Below are positions 44,568 through 53,094 of a stretch of 55,802 nucleotides of DNA, piece after piece. Each line of letters begins with the position of its first letter. Within the stretch, counting starts at the first letter, position 1. Source of the DNA: DATFEN01 sp035691285 (GTDB lineage Bacteria > Acidobacteriota > Vicinamibacteria > Fen-336); NCBI GenBank assembly GCA_035691285.1, contig DASSJI010000015.1, forward strand, positions 1 to 55,802, written 5' to 3'. Both the position numbers and the translations under genes were made by a program. The notes under the pieces are model-generated. The model worked only from the letters and a program-made list of their open reading frames with translations, was not told the DNA's origin and did not search any database.

Positions 44568-45458
44568 ATGTCGTCCGAGGAGAAGGGGACCCGGACCCTG
44601 AAGACCGGGCTGAGCGAAATGCTCAAGGGCGGCGTGATCATGGACGTCACCACGGCCGAGCAGGCGAAGGTCGCCGAGGACGCCGGCGCCGCGGCGGTGA
44701 TGGCCCTGGAGCGCGTGCCCGCCGACATCCGCAGGGACGGCGGCGTCGCGCGCATGGCCGATCCCTCCGTGATCGAGGCCATCATGGCGGCGGTCTCGGT
44801 CCCGGTCATGGCCAAGTGCCGGATTGGCCACTTCGCCGAGGCCCGGGTCCTCGAGGCCCTGGGCGTCGACTTCATCGACGAGAGCGAGGTCCTGACCCCG
44901 GCCGACGAGGAGCATCACGTCGACAAGCGCGGCTTCACGGTGCCGTTCGTGTGCGGGTGCCGCGACCTGGGCGAGGCGCTCCGGCGCGTCTCCGAGGGCG
45001 CCGCGCTCCTGCGCACGAAGGGCGAGGCCGGAACGGGTAACGTGGTCGAGGCGGTGCGCCACCTGCGCGCCGTGGGATCGGGGATCCGCCGGCTCGCGAC
45101 GCTGCGCGGCGAGGAGCTCCACGCCGAGGCCAAGGCGCTGCAGGCGCCCTACGAGGTGGTCGCCGAGGTCGCGAGCCACGGCCGGCTGCCGGTGCCGAAC
45201 TTCGCGGCCGGCGGCATCGCCACCCCGGCCGACGCCGCCCTCCTCATGGCCCTGGGCGCCGAGGCCGTGTTCGTCGGCTCAGGGGTGTTCAAGTCCTCGG
45301 ACCCGGGCCGGCGCGCCCGCGCAATCGTCCGCGCCACGACCCACTGGCAGGAGCCGCGGGTCGTCGCGGAGGTCTCGCGCGGCCTGGGCGAGCCGATGCG
45401 CGGCCTCGAGATCGCGGCCATCCCCGAGGCGGAGCGGCTGCAGACGAGGGGCTGGTGA
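44568..45458 (+). CDS. pdxS: Pyridoxal 5'-phosphate synthase, lyase subunit
   Basis: A 296-residue PdxS (SNZ). It builds PLP from ribose 5-phosphate, glyceraldehyde 3-phosphate and ammonia supplied by PdxT, in the cytoplasm. Family signatures are GGVIMDVTTAEQAKVAEDAGA, ALERVPADIR, MAKCRIGH, EALGVDFIDESEVL, and the late PVPNFAAGGIATPADAALLM. The two catalytic lysines of the family fall in the conserved stretches MAKCRIGH and VDKRGFTVPF. Length is normal. A strong GGAGG lies 7 bases before the ATG. The stop overlaps the pdxT start (GTGA). Confidence 0.98.
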   Translation: MSSEEKGTRTLKTGLSEMLKGGVIMDVTTAEQAKVAEDAGAAAVMALERVPADIRRDGGVARMADPSVIEAIMAAVSVPVMAKCRIGHFAEARVLEALGVDFIDESEVLTPADEEHHVDKRGFTVPFVCGCRDLGEALRRVSEGAALLRTKGEAGTGNVVEAVRHLRAVGSGIRRLATLRGEELHAEAKALQAPYEVVAEVASHGRLPVPNFAAGGIATPADAALLMALGAEAVFVGSGVFKSSDPGRRARAIVRATTHWQEPRVVAEVSRGLGEPMRGLEIAAIPEAERLQTRGW

Positions 45459-46033
45459 GCTTCGGCGTCCTGGCGCTGCAGGGCGACTTCGAGGCGCACC
45501 TGCGAATCCTGCGCCGCGTCGGCGTGGAGGCCGGCGCGGTGCGTCACGCCGGCGAGCTCTCCTCGCTGGCCGGCCTCGTCATCCCCGGCGGCGAGAGCAC
45601 GACCCTCCTCAACCTGATGGCCGACGAGCCCTGGGGCGAGGCGATCCGCGGCCTCCACGGGCGGGGCGCGGCGCTCCTCGGCACCTGCGCCGGCGCGATC
45701 CTGCTGGCCCGCGAGGTGCGCCCGGCCCAGGCGAGCCTCGGCCTCGTCGACGTGACGATCGAGCGCAATGCCTACGGCCGGCAGGTGGACTCGTTCGAGG
45801 CCCGCCTCGACGCGCCGGCGCTGGGGGGAGGTCTCCGGGCCGTCTTCATCCGCGCGCCACGCATCCGTGGGGCCGGGCCGGGCGTGGAGGTGCTGGCGCG
45901 TCTCGACGGCGAGCCGGTCCTCGTCCGCCAGGGGCGCGTGCTCGCGGCGACGTTCCACCCCGAGCTCGCGGACGACACGCGGCTCCACGCCGCTTTCGCC
46001 GAGGCGGGCGCCGTGGCGCTCGCGAGGGAGTGA
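45455..46033 (+). CDS. pdxT: Pyridoxal 5'-phosphate synthase, glutaminase subunit
   Basis: A 192-residue PdxT (SNO). It hydrolyses glutamine and feeds ammonia to PdxS through a channel. It has GVLALQGDFEAH, IPGGEST, the catalytic Cys in LGTCAGA, and the catalytic His and Glu in TFHPEL. Length and motif order are normal. The GTG overlaps the pdxS stop by 4 bases, so the pair is translationally coupled. It forms part of the operon controlled by the divergent MocR regulator. Confidence 0.97.
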   Translation: MSFGVLALQGDFEAHLRILRRVGVEAGAVRHAGELSSLAGLVIPGGESTTLLNLMADEPWGEAIRGLHGRGAALLGTCAGAILLAREVRPAQASLGLVDVTIERNAYGRQVDSFEARLDAPALGGGLRAVFIRAPRIRGAGPGVEVLARLDGEPVLVRQGRVLAATFHPELADDTRLHAAFAEAGAVALARE

Positions 46034-46037
46034 GGCC

Positions 46038-46844
46038 ATGGGCCTGACCTTGATGACGATCGACGCCTTCACGAGCGAGCCGTTCCGCGGCAACCCGGCC
46101 GCCGTCTGCTTCCTCGACGGGCCGCGGCCCGACGCATGGATGCAGCGCGTCGCCGCCGAGATGAACCTGTCCGAGACGGCCTTCCTCCTGAAGGAGGGCG
46201 ACGGCTGGCGCCTGCGCTGGCTCACGCCCGCGACGGAGGTGCCGCTGTGCGGCCACGCCACGCTGGCGAGCGCCCATGCGCTGTGGAGCACCGGCCGCCT
46301 GTCCGACGGCCAGGAGGCGCGCTTCGAGACGCTGAGCGGCAGGCTGTCCGCGCGCCGCGACGGCGACGCGATCGCGATGGACTTCCCCGCCCTGCCGGTG
46401 GTCGCCGCGGAGCTGCCGGAGACGATCCGGCGGGCGCTGGGCGCGACGCCCGTTTCCGTGACCCGGACCCACCGCCACCAGGAGCAGAACCTGCTGCTCG
46501 AGCTCGAGTCGGAGCAGGCCGTGCGCGACCTGAAGCCCGACTTCGTCACGCTGCGCACGTTCTCCGACGGCGTGATCGTCACCGCGCGCGCCAAGGACGC
46601 GGCCGGGGGTTACGACTTCGTGTCGCGCTACTTCGCCGGCGTCTTCGGGATCGACGAGGATCCGGTCACCGGCTCCGCGCATTGCAGCCTGGCGCCCTTC
46701 TGGGCGGAGCGCCTGGGCCGGAGCGAGCTCACCGGCTTCCAGTGCTCGGCCCGCGGCGGCACCGTCCGCTGCGGCGTGCGCGGCGACCGCGTCCTGCTCG
46801 CGGGCCGCGCGGTGACCGTGACGAAGGGCGAGCTGCTGGCCTAG
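46038..46844 (+). CDS. PhzF-family isomerase-like protein
   Basis: A 268-residue PhzF-family protein with the two similar barrels of the family. Motifs are MTIDAFTSEPFRGNPAAVC, EMNLSETAFLL (with the catalytic Glu), VPLCGHATLASAH, and in the second half IDEDPVTGSAHCSLAPFW. Family members isomerise or epimerise small cyclic or amino-acid-derived substrates; the particular reaction cannot be read. It follows pdxT by 4 bases with a weak ribosome binding site (GTGAGG) and may be the last gene of the PLP operon. The terminal TAG shares a CTAG with the convergent SDR. Confidence 0.93.
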   Translation: MGLTLMTIDAFTSEPFRGNPAAVCFLDGPRPDAWMQRVAAEMNLSETAFLLKEGDGWRLRWLTPATEVPLCGHATLASAHALWSTGRLSDGQEARFETLSGRLSARRDGDAIAMDFPALPVVAAELPETIRRALGATPVSVTRTHRHQEQNLLLELESEQAVRDLKPDFVTLRTFSDGVIVTARAKDAAGGYDFVSRYFAGVFGIDEDPVTGSAHCSLAPFWAERLGRSELTGFQCSARGGTVRCGVRGDRVLLAGRAVTVTKGELLA

Positions 46845-47578
46845 AAGCCCACCCGCCGCATGACGAAGCGCGGCAGGCCGCGGACCACGAGCATCACGAG
46901 GGCCCAGATCGGCGGCGCGTAGACGACCGGCGCGCCGCGCTCGATGGCGCGCAGCACGCTGCGCGCGACGGCCTCCGGCTCGCCCGCGAAGGGCGGCGCG
47001 GGCAGGCCCGCGGTCATGCTCGTCTTCACGAAGCCGGGCTTGACGCAGACGGTCCTGAGCCCCGCCGCCCGGTAGCGGTGGTCGAGGCTCTCCAAGTAGT
47101 GCGAGAGCCCCGCCTTGGTCGCCCCGTACAGCCCGACCGGCTTCCGGCCCCGCTCGCCGGCCACAGAGCTGAACACGCACAGCGTGCCGCCGCCCCGGGC
47201 GAGCAGCCGCTTGCGCGCCGCCTCGCAGAACAGGATCGTGCCCCGGAAGTTCGCGTCCAGGACGCGCGCGAGGAGCGCCGGGTCTTCCTCGAGCTGCTCC
47301 TGGGTCCCGAAGAGCCCGGCCGACACGACCACCGTGTCGAAGCCGCCGAGGGCGTCGTCGGCCGCCTGGAGCGCGAGAGCGTAGCTCATGGGGTGCTCCA
47401 GGTCGCAGTGGGCGACGCCCACGGCGCCGCGCCCGGCGCGGGACTCGAGGTCCTGGGCGCTCTTCCTGAGGTCCTCGAGGTTGCGGCCGAGCAGGAACAC
47501 GGGATCGCCGCGAGTGGCCAGGAGGCGCGCCAGGGCGCGGCCCATCCCCTTCGTGGCGCCGAGCAGGACCGCCTTCAC
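46841..47578 (-). CDS. SDR resembling decaprenylphosphoryl-2-keto-ribose reductase (DprE2-like)
   Basis: A 245-residue SDR, start GTG 47578 overlapping the neighbouring FAD-protein stop by 4 bases. It has LLGATKGMG as the cofactor loop, SAGLFG, SSVAGERGRKP, and the catalytic Tyr and Lys in YGATK. The C-terminus has a hydrophobic PPIWALVMLVVRGLPRFVMRR like that of DprE2 as I remember it. Together with the DprE1-like partner it would epimerise a lipid-linked sugar (2'-hydroxyl through a keto intermediate). Substrate may be a polyprenylphosphoryl pentose or another lipid-linked sugar. Few Gram-negative members have been characterised. Confidence 0.8.
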   Translation of the reverse strand: MKAVLLGATKGMGRALARLLATRGDPVFLLGRNLEDLRKSAQDLESRAGRGAVGVAHCDLEHPMSYALALQAADDALGGFDTVVVSAGLFGTQEQLEEDPALLARVLDANFRGTILFCEAARKRLLARGGGTLCVFSSVAGERGRKPVGLYGATKAGLSHYLESLDHRYRAAGLRTVCVKPGFVKTSMTAGLPAPPFAGEPEAVARSVLRAIERGAPVVYAPPIWALVMLVVRGLPRFVMRRVGF

Positions 47579-48888
47579 GGCCCGTCGCCGAGGACGCGGA
47601 CCGACTGCGCGCTCTTCATGCGGCGCTCCGGATCCCAGCGCTCCCGCGCCCTCTCGAACTCCGCGAGCCGCGGCTCCATGAGCCGGAAGTGCCCGGGCCG
47701 CGTGAAGGCGTCCTTGGCGAGGTAGACGCGGCCGCCCTCGGCGATGACCCGCTCGTTGAGCGCATCGACGATCCGCTGGGTGTCGTCGCGCACCGCCATG
47801 TCCAGGGCGATCGAGATGCCCGGCTTGGGGAACGAGAGCATCCCCTCGCCCTCGGGGCCGCAGTCCTTGATCACGCACAGGAACGACGCGCCGCCCAGCG
47901 ACGTGAGCAGCTCGAGGAAGCGCCGCGCCGAAGTCTCGGGCAGCACGCACTGGTACTGGAAGAAGCCCCGGCGCCCGTAGATCCGGTTCCAGTGGAGGAT
48001 CGCGTCCAGGGGATAGAAGAAGGGCTCGGGATGCACGACGCGGCGCCGCGAGCGGGCGAGGTGGGCGCGGTAGTAGAGTTCGTTGAAGGCGCGGATCGCG
48101 GGACGGGAGAGCGCCCACTCGGGGAACAGGAACGGGACCGTGAGGCGGGGAACCGCGTGGGGAGGATGCCTCGGGGCCTCGTGCGGCTCCGCCCAGCGGC
48201 CGCGATACAGGATGCCGCGACCCATGTGGCGGCCGCGAGAGAGGCAGTCGATCCAGCCCACGGTGAAGGGCCAGTCGCGGGCCGACGCCTTGAGGCCGGC
48301 GACGAAGGCCTCGAGGTCGTCGATCCTCTGGCTCTCCCGCAGGATCCAGGGCGTGGGCACGCGGACCATGCGGAACTCGACCTCGAGGATGTGGCCGGTG
48401 AGGCCCATGCCGCCCAGCGTCGCGCGAAACAGGTCCGCGTTCTCGGCGCGGGACGCGGCCACGATCCGGCCGTCGGCGAGGCGCAGGCGCAGGGACGTCA
48501 CGTGGGCGCCGAAGCAGCCGTCGCGGTGGTGGTTCTTGCCGTGGACGTCGGCCGCCACCATGCCCCCCAGGGTCACGAACATCGTCCCGGGGGTGACCGG
48601 CACGAAGAAGCCTCGCGGCAGGAACAGGCGCACCAGGTCCCGCAGCGAGAGGCCCGCCTCGGCCCTGAGCAGGCCGCTGTCCTTGTCGAAGGCCAGGATG
48701 CGGTCCGCGAGGACGGTCCCCACGATCTCCCGGCACCCCGGCGCGGGCAGGCAGGCGTCGCCGTAGGAGCGGGCCAGCCCGCGCGAGAGCGGGCGCCCCG
48801 GCGTGATGCGCTCGAGATCCTCCGAGAGGATCTCGGCGCCGGGCGCGACGCGCCGCCCCCAGCTCTCCAGCGTGGCTGCCACGATCAA
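47575..48888 (-). CDS. FAD oxidoreductase resembling decaprenylphosphoryl-ribose oxidase (DprE1-like)
   Basis: A 437-residue VAO-type flavoprotein. The N-terminal half has SYGDACLPAPG and the signature GGMVAADVHGKNHHRDG, which is the FAD-binding stretch recalled from mycobacterial DprE1. The C-terminal half has FQYQCVLPE and the segment KPGISIALDMAVRD, then VYLAKDAFT, which keeps the conserved lysine. In the mycobacterial enzyme the residue at the start of the VDF motif is a Cys (the target of benzothiazinone drugs); here it is an Ala. The length fits. TTG 48888 is the outermost start and lies 7 bases after a TAGACT box; GTG 48882 is the alternative. Overlaps the SDR by 4 bases. Confidence 0.82.
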   Translation of the reverse strand: MIVAATLESWGRRVAPGAEILSEDLERITPGRPLSRGLARSYGDACLPAPGCREIVGTVLADRILAFDKDSGLLRAEAGLSLRDLVRLFLPRGFFVPVTPGTMFVTLGGMVAADVHGKNHHRDGCFGAHVTSLRLRLADGRIVAASRAENADLFRATLGGMGLTGHILEVEFRMVRVPTPWILRESQRIDDLEAFVAGLKASARDWPFTVGWIDCLSRGRHMGRGILYRGRWAEPHEAPRHPPHAVPRLTVPFLFPEWALSRPAIRAFNELYYRAHLARSRRRVVHPEPFFYPLDAILHWNRIYGRRGFFQYQCVLPETSARRFLELLTSLGGASFLCVIKDCGPEGEGMLSFPKPGISIALDMAVRDDTQRIVDALNERVIAEGGRVYLAKDAFTRPGHFRLMEPRLAEFERARERWDPERRMKSAQSVRVLGDGP

Positions 48889-48947
48889 GCGCCCTAGTCT
48901 ACCAACGGCGCCCGCGCGAGCCGGTAGCGGCGTGCCAGAATCCCCGG

Positions 48948-50192
48948 ATGCTGCTCTCGCCCCTCGCGATCGTGCGCCGGCTCCCCCCGCCGGTGCCGAC
49001 GCTGATCGCGGGCACGTTCGTGAACAAGGCGGGCAGCTTCATCCTGCCCTACCTCACGCTCGTGCTGGCCCACGAGTTCCGCCTTCCGGAGCGCCAGGCG
49101 GCGGGCCTCGTCGTCGCCTACGGCGTGGGCTCGCTGGTCTCGCTCGTCGTGGGCGGCCACCTCACCGACCGGCTGGGCCGCCGCAGCACGCTGCTCCTCT
49201 CGCTCTTCGGCAGCGGGGCACTGGCGGTGGCGATGAGCGCGGCCTCCTCGGTCCGGGTGTTCGTGCCGCTCTTGCTGCTCTTCGGCTTCCTGGCCGACCT
49301 GTACCGGCCCGCCTCCTCGGCGATCATCTCCGATCGGCTGCGGTCTGCGGAGCGGGCCGGCGGCTTCGCCGCGCTCCGCGTCGCCGTGAACCTCGGCTTT
49401 GCCTGCGGCATGGCCGTAGGCGGCCTGCTCGTAGACTGGAGCTGGCGCGTCCTGTTCGCCGCCGACGGGCTCACGACCATCGCGTTCGGCGCCATCGTGC
49501 TCCTGCGCATCGGCGAGACACGGCCCTCGGCGCATGCCGACGCCTCCGCCGCCGCGGCGGCGCCGTGGCGCGACCCGGTCTTCGCGCAGGTGCTCCTGGC
49601 GTCGCTCGGTTTCGCGACCATGGTGCTGTCCTTCGTCACGGTCCTCCCGCTCTCCGTGACGCGATCCGCCGGCTATCCGGCGTGGGTGTTCGGCGTTCTC
49701 GTCGCCGTCAACGGCCTCATCATCGCCGTCTTCGAGCTGAGCGCCGTTGAGGCGCTCCGCGGCGCTCGCCGCCTCCGCGTCGCCGCGCTCGGCATGCTGC
49801 TGGCCGGGCTCGGCTTCGGGATGCTCGGCCTGGTGCGTCACTGGGGAGGGTTCCTGGCCGGGATGGTCCTCTGGACGATCGGCGAGATCCTCACGGTGCC
49901 TCAGCAGATGGCGTTCGTCGCCGACTGGGCGCCGCCCGAGGCCCGCGGGCGCTACCTGGGGTTCTACGGCGCGACCTGGAGCCTCGCGGTGGTGCTGAAC
50001 CCGCTGCTGACGCTGCCCCTCTACGCGCGGCTGCCCGAGCCGTACTTCTGGCCGCTGCACCTGCTGCTCGTCGTCCCGGGCTTGCTGCTCCTGCGTCTCG
50101 ATCGCGTGGCCGACCGCCGCGAGCGCCTGCGTGGCCGCATCGACGGCGAGCCCGCGCCGCCGGCGCTCCCGGCGCTGGCGAGCGAGCCGTAG
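48948..50192 (+). CDS. MFS transporter
   Basis: A 414-residue membrane protein with about twelve hydrophobic segments. The loop after helix 2 has the diagnostic GGHLTDRLGRRST motif (GxLaDrxGrr). A central hydrophilic loop separates two sets of helices. It is a proton-coupled exporter or importer of the multidrug/sugar class; substrate not readable. The ATG at 48948 is only 6 bases after a weak -10-like CAGAAT, so the message may be leaderless. Divergent from the DprE1-like gene. Confidence 0.93.
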   Translation: MLLSPLAIVRRLPPPVPTLIAGTFVNKAGSFILPYLTLVLAHEFRLPERQAAGLVVAYGVGSLVSLVVGGHLTDRLGRRSTLLLSLFGSGALAVAMSAASSVRVFVPLLLLFGFLADLYRPASSAIISDRLRSAERAGGFAALRVAVNLGFACGMAVGGLLVDWSWRVLFAADGLTTIAFGAIVLLRIGETRPSAHADASAAAAAPWRDPVFAQVLLASLGFATMVLSFVTVLPLSVTRSAGYPAWVFGVLVAVNGLIIAVFELSAVEALRGARRLRVAALGMLLAGLGFGMLGLVRHWGGFLAGMVLWTIGEILTVPQQMAFVADWAPPEARGRYLGFYGATWSLAVVLNPLLTLPLYARLPEPYFWPLHLLLVVPGLLLLRLDRVADRRERLRGRIDGEPAPPALPALASEP

Positions 50193-50241
50193 CGCGACGC
50201 GTTCTGGAACCGTCGCAGGGGCGAGTGCGTACCTGGTGTTT

Positions 50242-50460
50242 GTGAAGAACCCAGGAACCGCCGCCGTCCTGTCCTTCTTCGTCCCGGGAGTCGGCCAGAT
50301 CTACAACGGCGAGTTCCTGCGCGGGATCTTCTGGCTGATCGTGACCCCGGGATTCTGGATCGGAACGGGCGGCGCCCTGGGGTGGATCTGCCACCTGCTC
50401 GCCGCCTGGACGGCCCACCGACGCGCCGTCTCCCTGAACCAGGCCGCGGCCCGGCCCTGA
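50242..50460 (+). CDS. Small TM2-like membrane protein
   Basis: A 72-residue membrane protein with two hydrophobic stretches (AAVLSFFVPGVGQIYNG and FWLIVTPGFWIGTGGALGW). The phrase PGVGQIYNGEFLRGIFW is the hallmark of TM2-type small proteins. GTG 50242 gives the usual VKNPGTAA start; GTG 50236 would add two residues. No ribosome binding site is obvious. Function of the family is unknown. Confidence 0.82.
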   Translation: MKNPGTAAVLSFFVPGVGQIYNGEFLRGIFWLIVTPGFWIGTGGALGWICHLLAAWTAHRRAVSLNQAAARP

Positions 50461-50519
50461 CCTCGCCCGCTCCAGGCCGTTTCGTGTAGCCTTCCCGGAT
50501 CCTCGAACCGGGAGGTCCC

Positions 50520-51977
50520 ATGCGCCGCCTCGCGTTGCCCCTCTGCGCCCAGCTGTGGACGCTGCCGCTCGCGGCCGGCGAGCTGCAGGACGACCTGGCC
50601 GCCCGCCGCTCGCGGCTCTTGAGCGCGCTCGGGCCCGAGGTGCTGTTCATCCAGACGAGCGCGCCCGAGAGGGTCTATTCGCGGGACGTCGAGTACGAGT
50701 ATCGACCCGACAGCGACCTGCTCTACCTCACGGGCATCGGCCAACCCAAGACGCTGCTGCTCCTCATGCCGGGCAACCGGACGAAGAGGGAGATCCTGTT
50801 CGTCCGCGACCCGGACCCGGTCCAGGAGCACCGGGTCGGGCACCTCCTGTCCAAGGAGGAGGCGCGGGCCGCGAGCGGCATCGCGGACGTCCAGTACCTC
50901 TCGGAGCTGGACGACTTCCTCAAGCGGCTCGCCAACCGGCGGGCGCCGGGCCCGCGCTGGGCCGAGCCGGACGGCGAGTACGAGGCCTTCTTCGACGCGA
51001 TGAAGGCGGGGAGGGCGAGGCTGGCGCTGGTGCTCGGGCAGCGTCCCGGACCCGACGAGGAGCTGACGGAGGCCCTGGCGCTGGCCGAGAAGCTGCGTCT
51101 GCGCTTCGTAGGCGCGACACTCCAGGATGCGACCGACCTCGTCCACGGGCTCAGGCAGGTGAAGACGCCCTACGAGCGGCGCGTGCTGCAGACGAGCACC
51201 GACATCTCGTCCGAGGCTCATCGCGCCGCGATGCGGGCGGGCCGGGCGGGCCGCTGGGAGTACGAGATCGAGGCGGCCCTCGAGGAGGTCTACCTGCGGA
51301 AGGGCGCGATGAGCTGGGGCTATCCCTCGATCGTGGGGAGCGGGCCGAACGCCACGATCCTCCACTACGGCGAGTCCAAGCGCCAGACCCGGGACGGCGA
51401 CCTGGTCCTGGTGGACGCGGCGGCGAACTACCAGGGTCTGACCGCCGACATCACGCGTACGTGGCCTGTGAGCGGGCGCTTCTCCCCCGAGCAGGCCGAC
51501 ATCTATCGCCTCGTCCTGGCTGCGCAGGAGGCCGGGATCAAGGCCGCTCGGGCCGGGCAGCGCACTGCCGACATCGAGAAGGCGGTCGCGGAGGTCGCGA
51601 GGGCCGGGCTGAAGCGCCTCGGCCTCGTCACCGATGCGGCCTCCGAGCAGTTCCGCACCTGGTACACGCACGGGGTGTGCCACTTCATCGGCATGGACGT
51701 CCACGACGTGGGCGACTACCGGCGGCCCTTGGAGCCGGGGATGGCGTTCGTCATCGAACCGGGGATCTACGTTCGGGAGCAGGCGCTGGAGCACCTGCCG
51801 GACACTCCCGAGATGAAGGCCTTCGCCGAGGCGGTGCGTCCGGCGGTGCGCAAGTACAAGGACATCGGCGTACGGGTGGAGGACTCCTTCCTCCTCACCG
51901 ACGAGGGGCTCGTCCGGCTCTCGGCGGCCGCGCCGCGCACATTGGAGGACGTCGAGGCGTTCCTGCAGCAGCGCTAG
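50520..51977 (+). CDS. Xaa-Pro aminopeptidase, exported
   Basis: A 485-residue M24 metallopeptidase of the aminopeptidase P type that removes an N-terminal residue before proline. It has a short signal peptide (LALPLCAQLWTLPLAAG). The N-terminal creatinase-like domain has YEYRPDSDLLYLTGI. The catalytic domain carries the metal ligands Asp and Asp in LVDAAANYQGLTADITR, His in THGVCHFIGMDVHD, and Glu residues in FVIEPGIYV and VRVEDSFLLT; all five are intact. GGGAGG precedes the ATG. Unlike cytoplasmic PepP it would act in the periplasm. Confidence 0.94.
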   Translation: MRRLALPLCAQLWTLPLAAGELQDDLAARRSRLLSALGPEVLFIQTSAPERVYSRDVEYEYRPDSDLLYLTGIGQPKTLLLLMPGNRTKREILFVRDPDPVQEHRVGHLLSKEEARAASGIADVQYLSELDDFLKRLANRRAPGPRWAEPDGEYEAFFDAMKAGRARLALVLGQRPGPDEELTEALALAEKLRLRFVGATLQDATDLVHGLRQVKTPYERRVLQTSTDISSEAHRAAMRAGRAGRWEYEIEAALEEVYLRKGAMSWGYPSIVGSGPNATILHYGESKRQTRDGDLVLVDAAANYQGLTADITRTWPVSGRFSPEQADIYRLVLAAQEAGIKAARAGQRTADIEKAVAEVARAGLKRLGLVTDAASEQFRTWYTHGVCHFIGMDVHDVGDYRRPLEPGMAFVIEPGIYVREQALEHLPDTPEMKAFAEAVRPAVRKYKDIGVRVEDSFLLTDEGLVRLSAAAPRTLEDVEAFLQQR

Positions 51978-52300
51978 GAGCCGGCCTCGGCCTTCACGGC
52001 GCGTTCGTACTCGGCTCCCCAGAAGTCGGGCCGCTCCTCGGCGAACTCCACGCCGAGCTTGTGGGAGTTCGCGTCGTCCGTGCCGCCGCTCCACACGACG
52101 CTGCAGGCCACGCTTTCGTCGCTCTCCAGGTTGCGGATGCGCAGGGCCGTTCCCTCGGCGTATGCGCGCGGGCTGAGCAGGAGGGCGCCGTGGCGGTTCA
52201 CGACCGCGGTGCGCGCAGGGCAGGCGGGCGGCGGGTCCTCGATGAGGACCCCCAGCCGCAACAGGACCCGCGGGCTGCGACGCGCCTCGATCCCAGCCAT
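51974..52300 (-). CDS. Small PilZ-like protein lacking NxSxxG
   Basis: A 108-residue protein with an RRSPR start motif like the first PilZ arginine cluster. The usual D/NxSxxG is replaced by VNRHGALL, as in a large group of acidobacterial PilZ proteins (family knowledge). It may not bind c-di-GMP, or may bind it differently. The end of the fold is present (CSVVWSG, KLGVEF). The stop codon shares CTAG with the convergent aminopeptidase gene. No strong ribosome binding site. Confidence 0.8.
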   Translation of the reverse strand: MAGIEARRSPRVLLRLGVLIEDPPPACPARTAVVNRHGALLLSPRAYAEGTALRIRNLESDESVACSVVWSGGTDDANSHKLGVEFAEERPDFWGAEYERAVKAEAGS

Positions 52301-52368
52301 GCGAGGCAGTTTCCGGCTCCGAGCCTAACCCGGGCGCGCCTCCCCCGGGAAGACCCTGGACGGTAGAT

Positions 52369-52384
52369 TGGTACTTATGTACCA
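52369..52384 (+). promoter_or_regulatory. Palindromic operator candidate of the 52391 gene
   Basis: TGGTAC-TTAT-GTACCA is a perfect 6+6 palindrome starting at the last base of the -10-like TAGATT (52364-52369). It ends 6 bases before the ATG at 52391, so it overlaps the transcription start. A self-repressing DNA-binding protein would fit. Confidence 0.65.
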
Positions 52385-52390
52385 TTGGAC

Positions 52391-52696
52391 ATGCCGAAGG
52401 CGAAACCGAACCGGCCCTCCCGCGGCGCGCCCGCGGCGCCCGCCCCGCGCGTCCGGGTCGAGCGTATCCAGACCGGCGTGCGCATCGAGAAGCGCCTGCT
52501 CAAGGTGCTGAAGGCGCTCGCGGACTATCACGACCTGACCCTGGGCGACCTGCTCGAGGGCATCGTGCTCCACGCCTTCGAGGGCAAGGCGCCGTTCGGG
52601 GAGGACTCGCTGCGCCGGATCGCCGACCTGAAGCGCGTGTTCGGGCTGGACCTGGACGCGCGCGCCAGCCACCGCCTCTACGAGGCCGGGTCGTGA
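52391..52696 (+). CDS. Small ribbon-helix-helix-like candidate regulator
   Basis: A 101-residue protein. Residues 1-25 are basic and Pro-rich. The middle has RVERIQTGVRIEKRLLKVLKALADYHDLTLGDLL, in which a short strand (TGVRIEK) is followed by two helices, the CopG/Arc ribbon-helix-helix pattern. The palindrome before the gene supports DNA binding. I prefer ATG 52391; TTG 52385 would add two residues and overlap the operator. It overlaps the next gene by 4 bases (GTGA). Target unknown. Confidence 0.72.
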   Translation: MPKAKPNRPSRGAPAAPAPRVRVERIQTGVRIEKRLLKVLKALADYHDLTLGDLLEGIVLHAFEGKAPFGEDSLRRIADLKRVFGLDLDARASHRLYEAGS

Positions 52697-53094
52697 CCGA
52701 CGCGGAGCTCCTCGAAGCCTTCGAGACGGCGGCGCTGCCGCCAGGCGCGTTCCATCACCGCGACCACGTCCGCGCGGCGTGGCTGCTGTTGCGTCGCGAG
52801 GTCCCGGCCGCGGCGATGGTCCGCTTCGCGACCGCGCTGCGCCGCTTCGCTCGGAAAGCCGGCAAGCCCGAGCTCTACCACGAGACGGTGACCTGGGCAT
52901 ACCTGCTGCTGATCCACGAGCGCATGGCCCGCGGTCCCGAATCCGACACGTTCGCCGCCTTCGCGGCGCGAAACGGCGACCTCTTCTCGTGGCGCCCGTC
53001 CGTCCTGGACCGCTACTACCGCCCCGAGACCCTCGATTCGGAGCTGGCGCGACGGGTGTTCCTGCTGCCCGACCGGCTCGAGCCCGCGACATGA
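52693..53094 (+). CDS. Conserved hypothetical protein with HHRDHVRAAW motif
   Basis: A 133-residue soluble protein. Residues 20-32 contain FHHRDHVRAAWLL, a motif I recall from a widespread unnamed family of helical proteins; the two His and Asp could bind a metal. A second motif is YHETVTWAYLLLIHERM. No signal peptide or membrane helix. It starts with a GTG overlapping the preceding stop and ends by overlapping the broken hydrolase gene, so the three are transcribed together. Function unknown. Confidence 0.8.
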   Translation: MTDAELLEAFETAALPPGAFHHRDHVRAAWLLLRREVPAAAMVRFATALRRFARKAGKPELYHETVTWAYLLLIHERMARGPESDTFAAFAARNGDLFSWRPSVLDRYYRPETLDSELARRVFLLPDRLEPAT

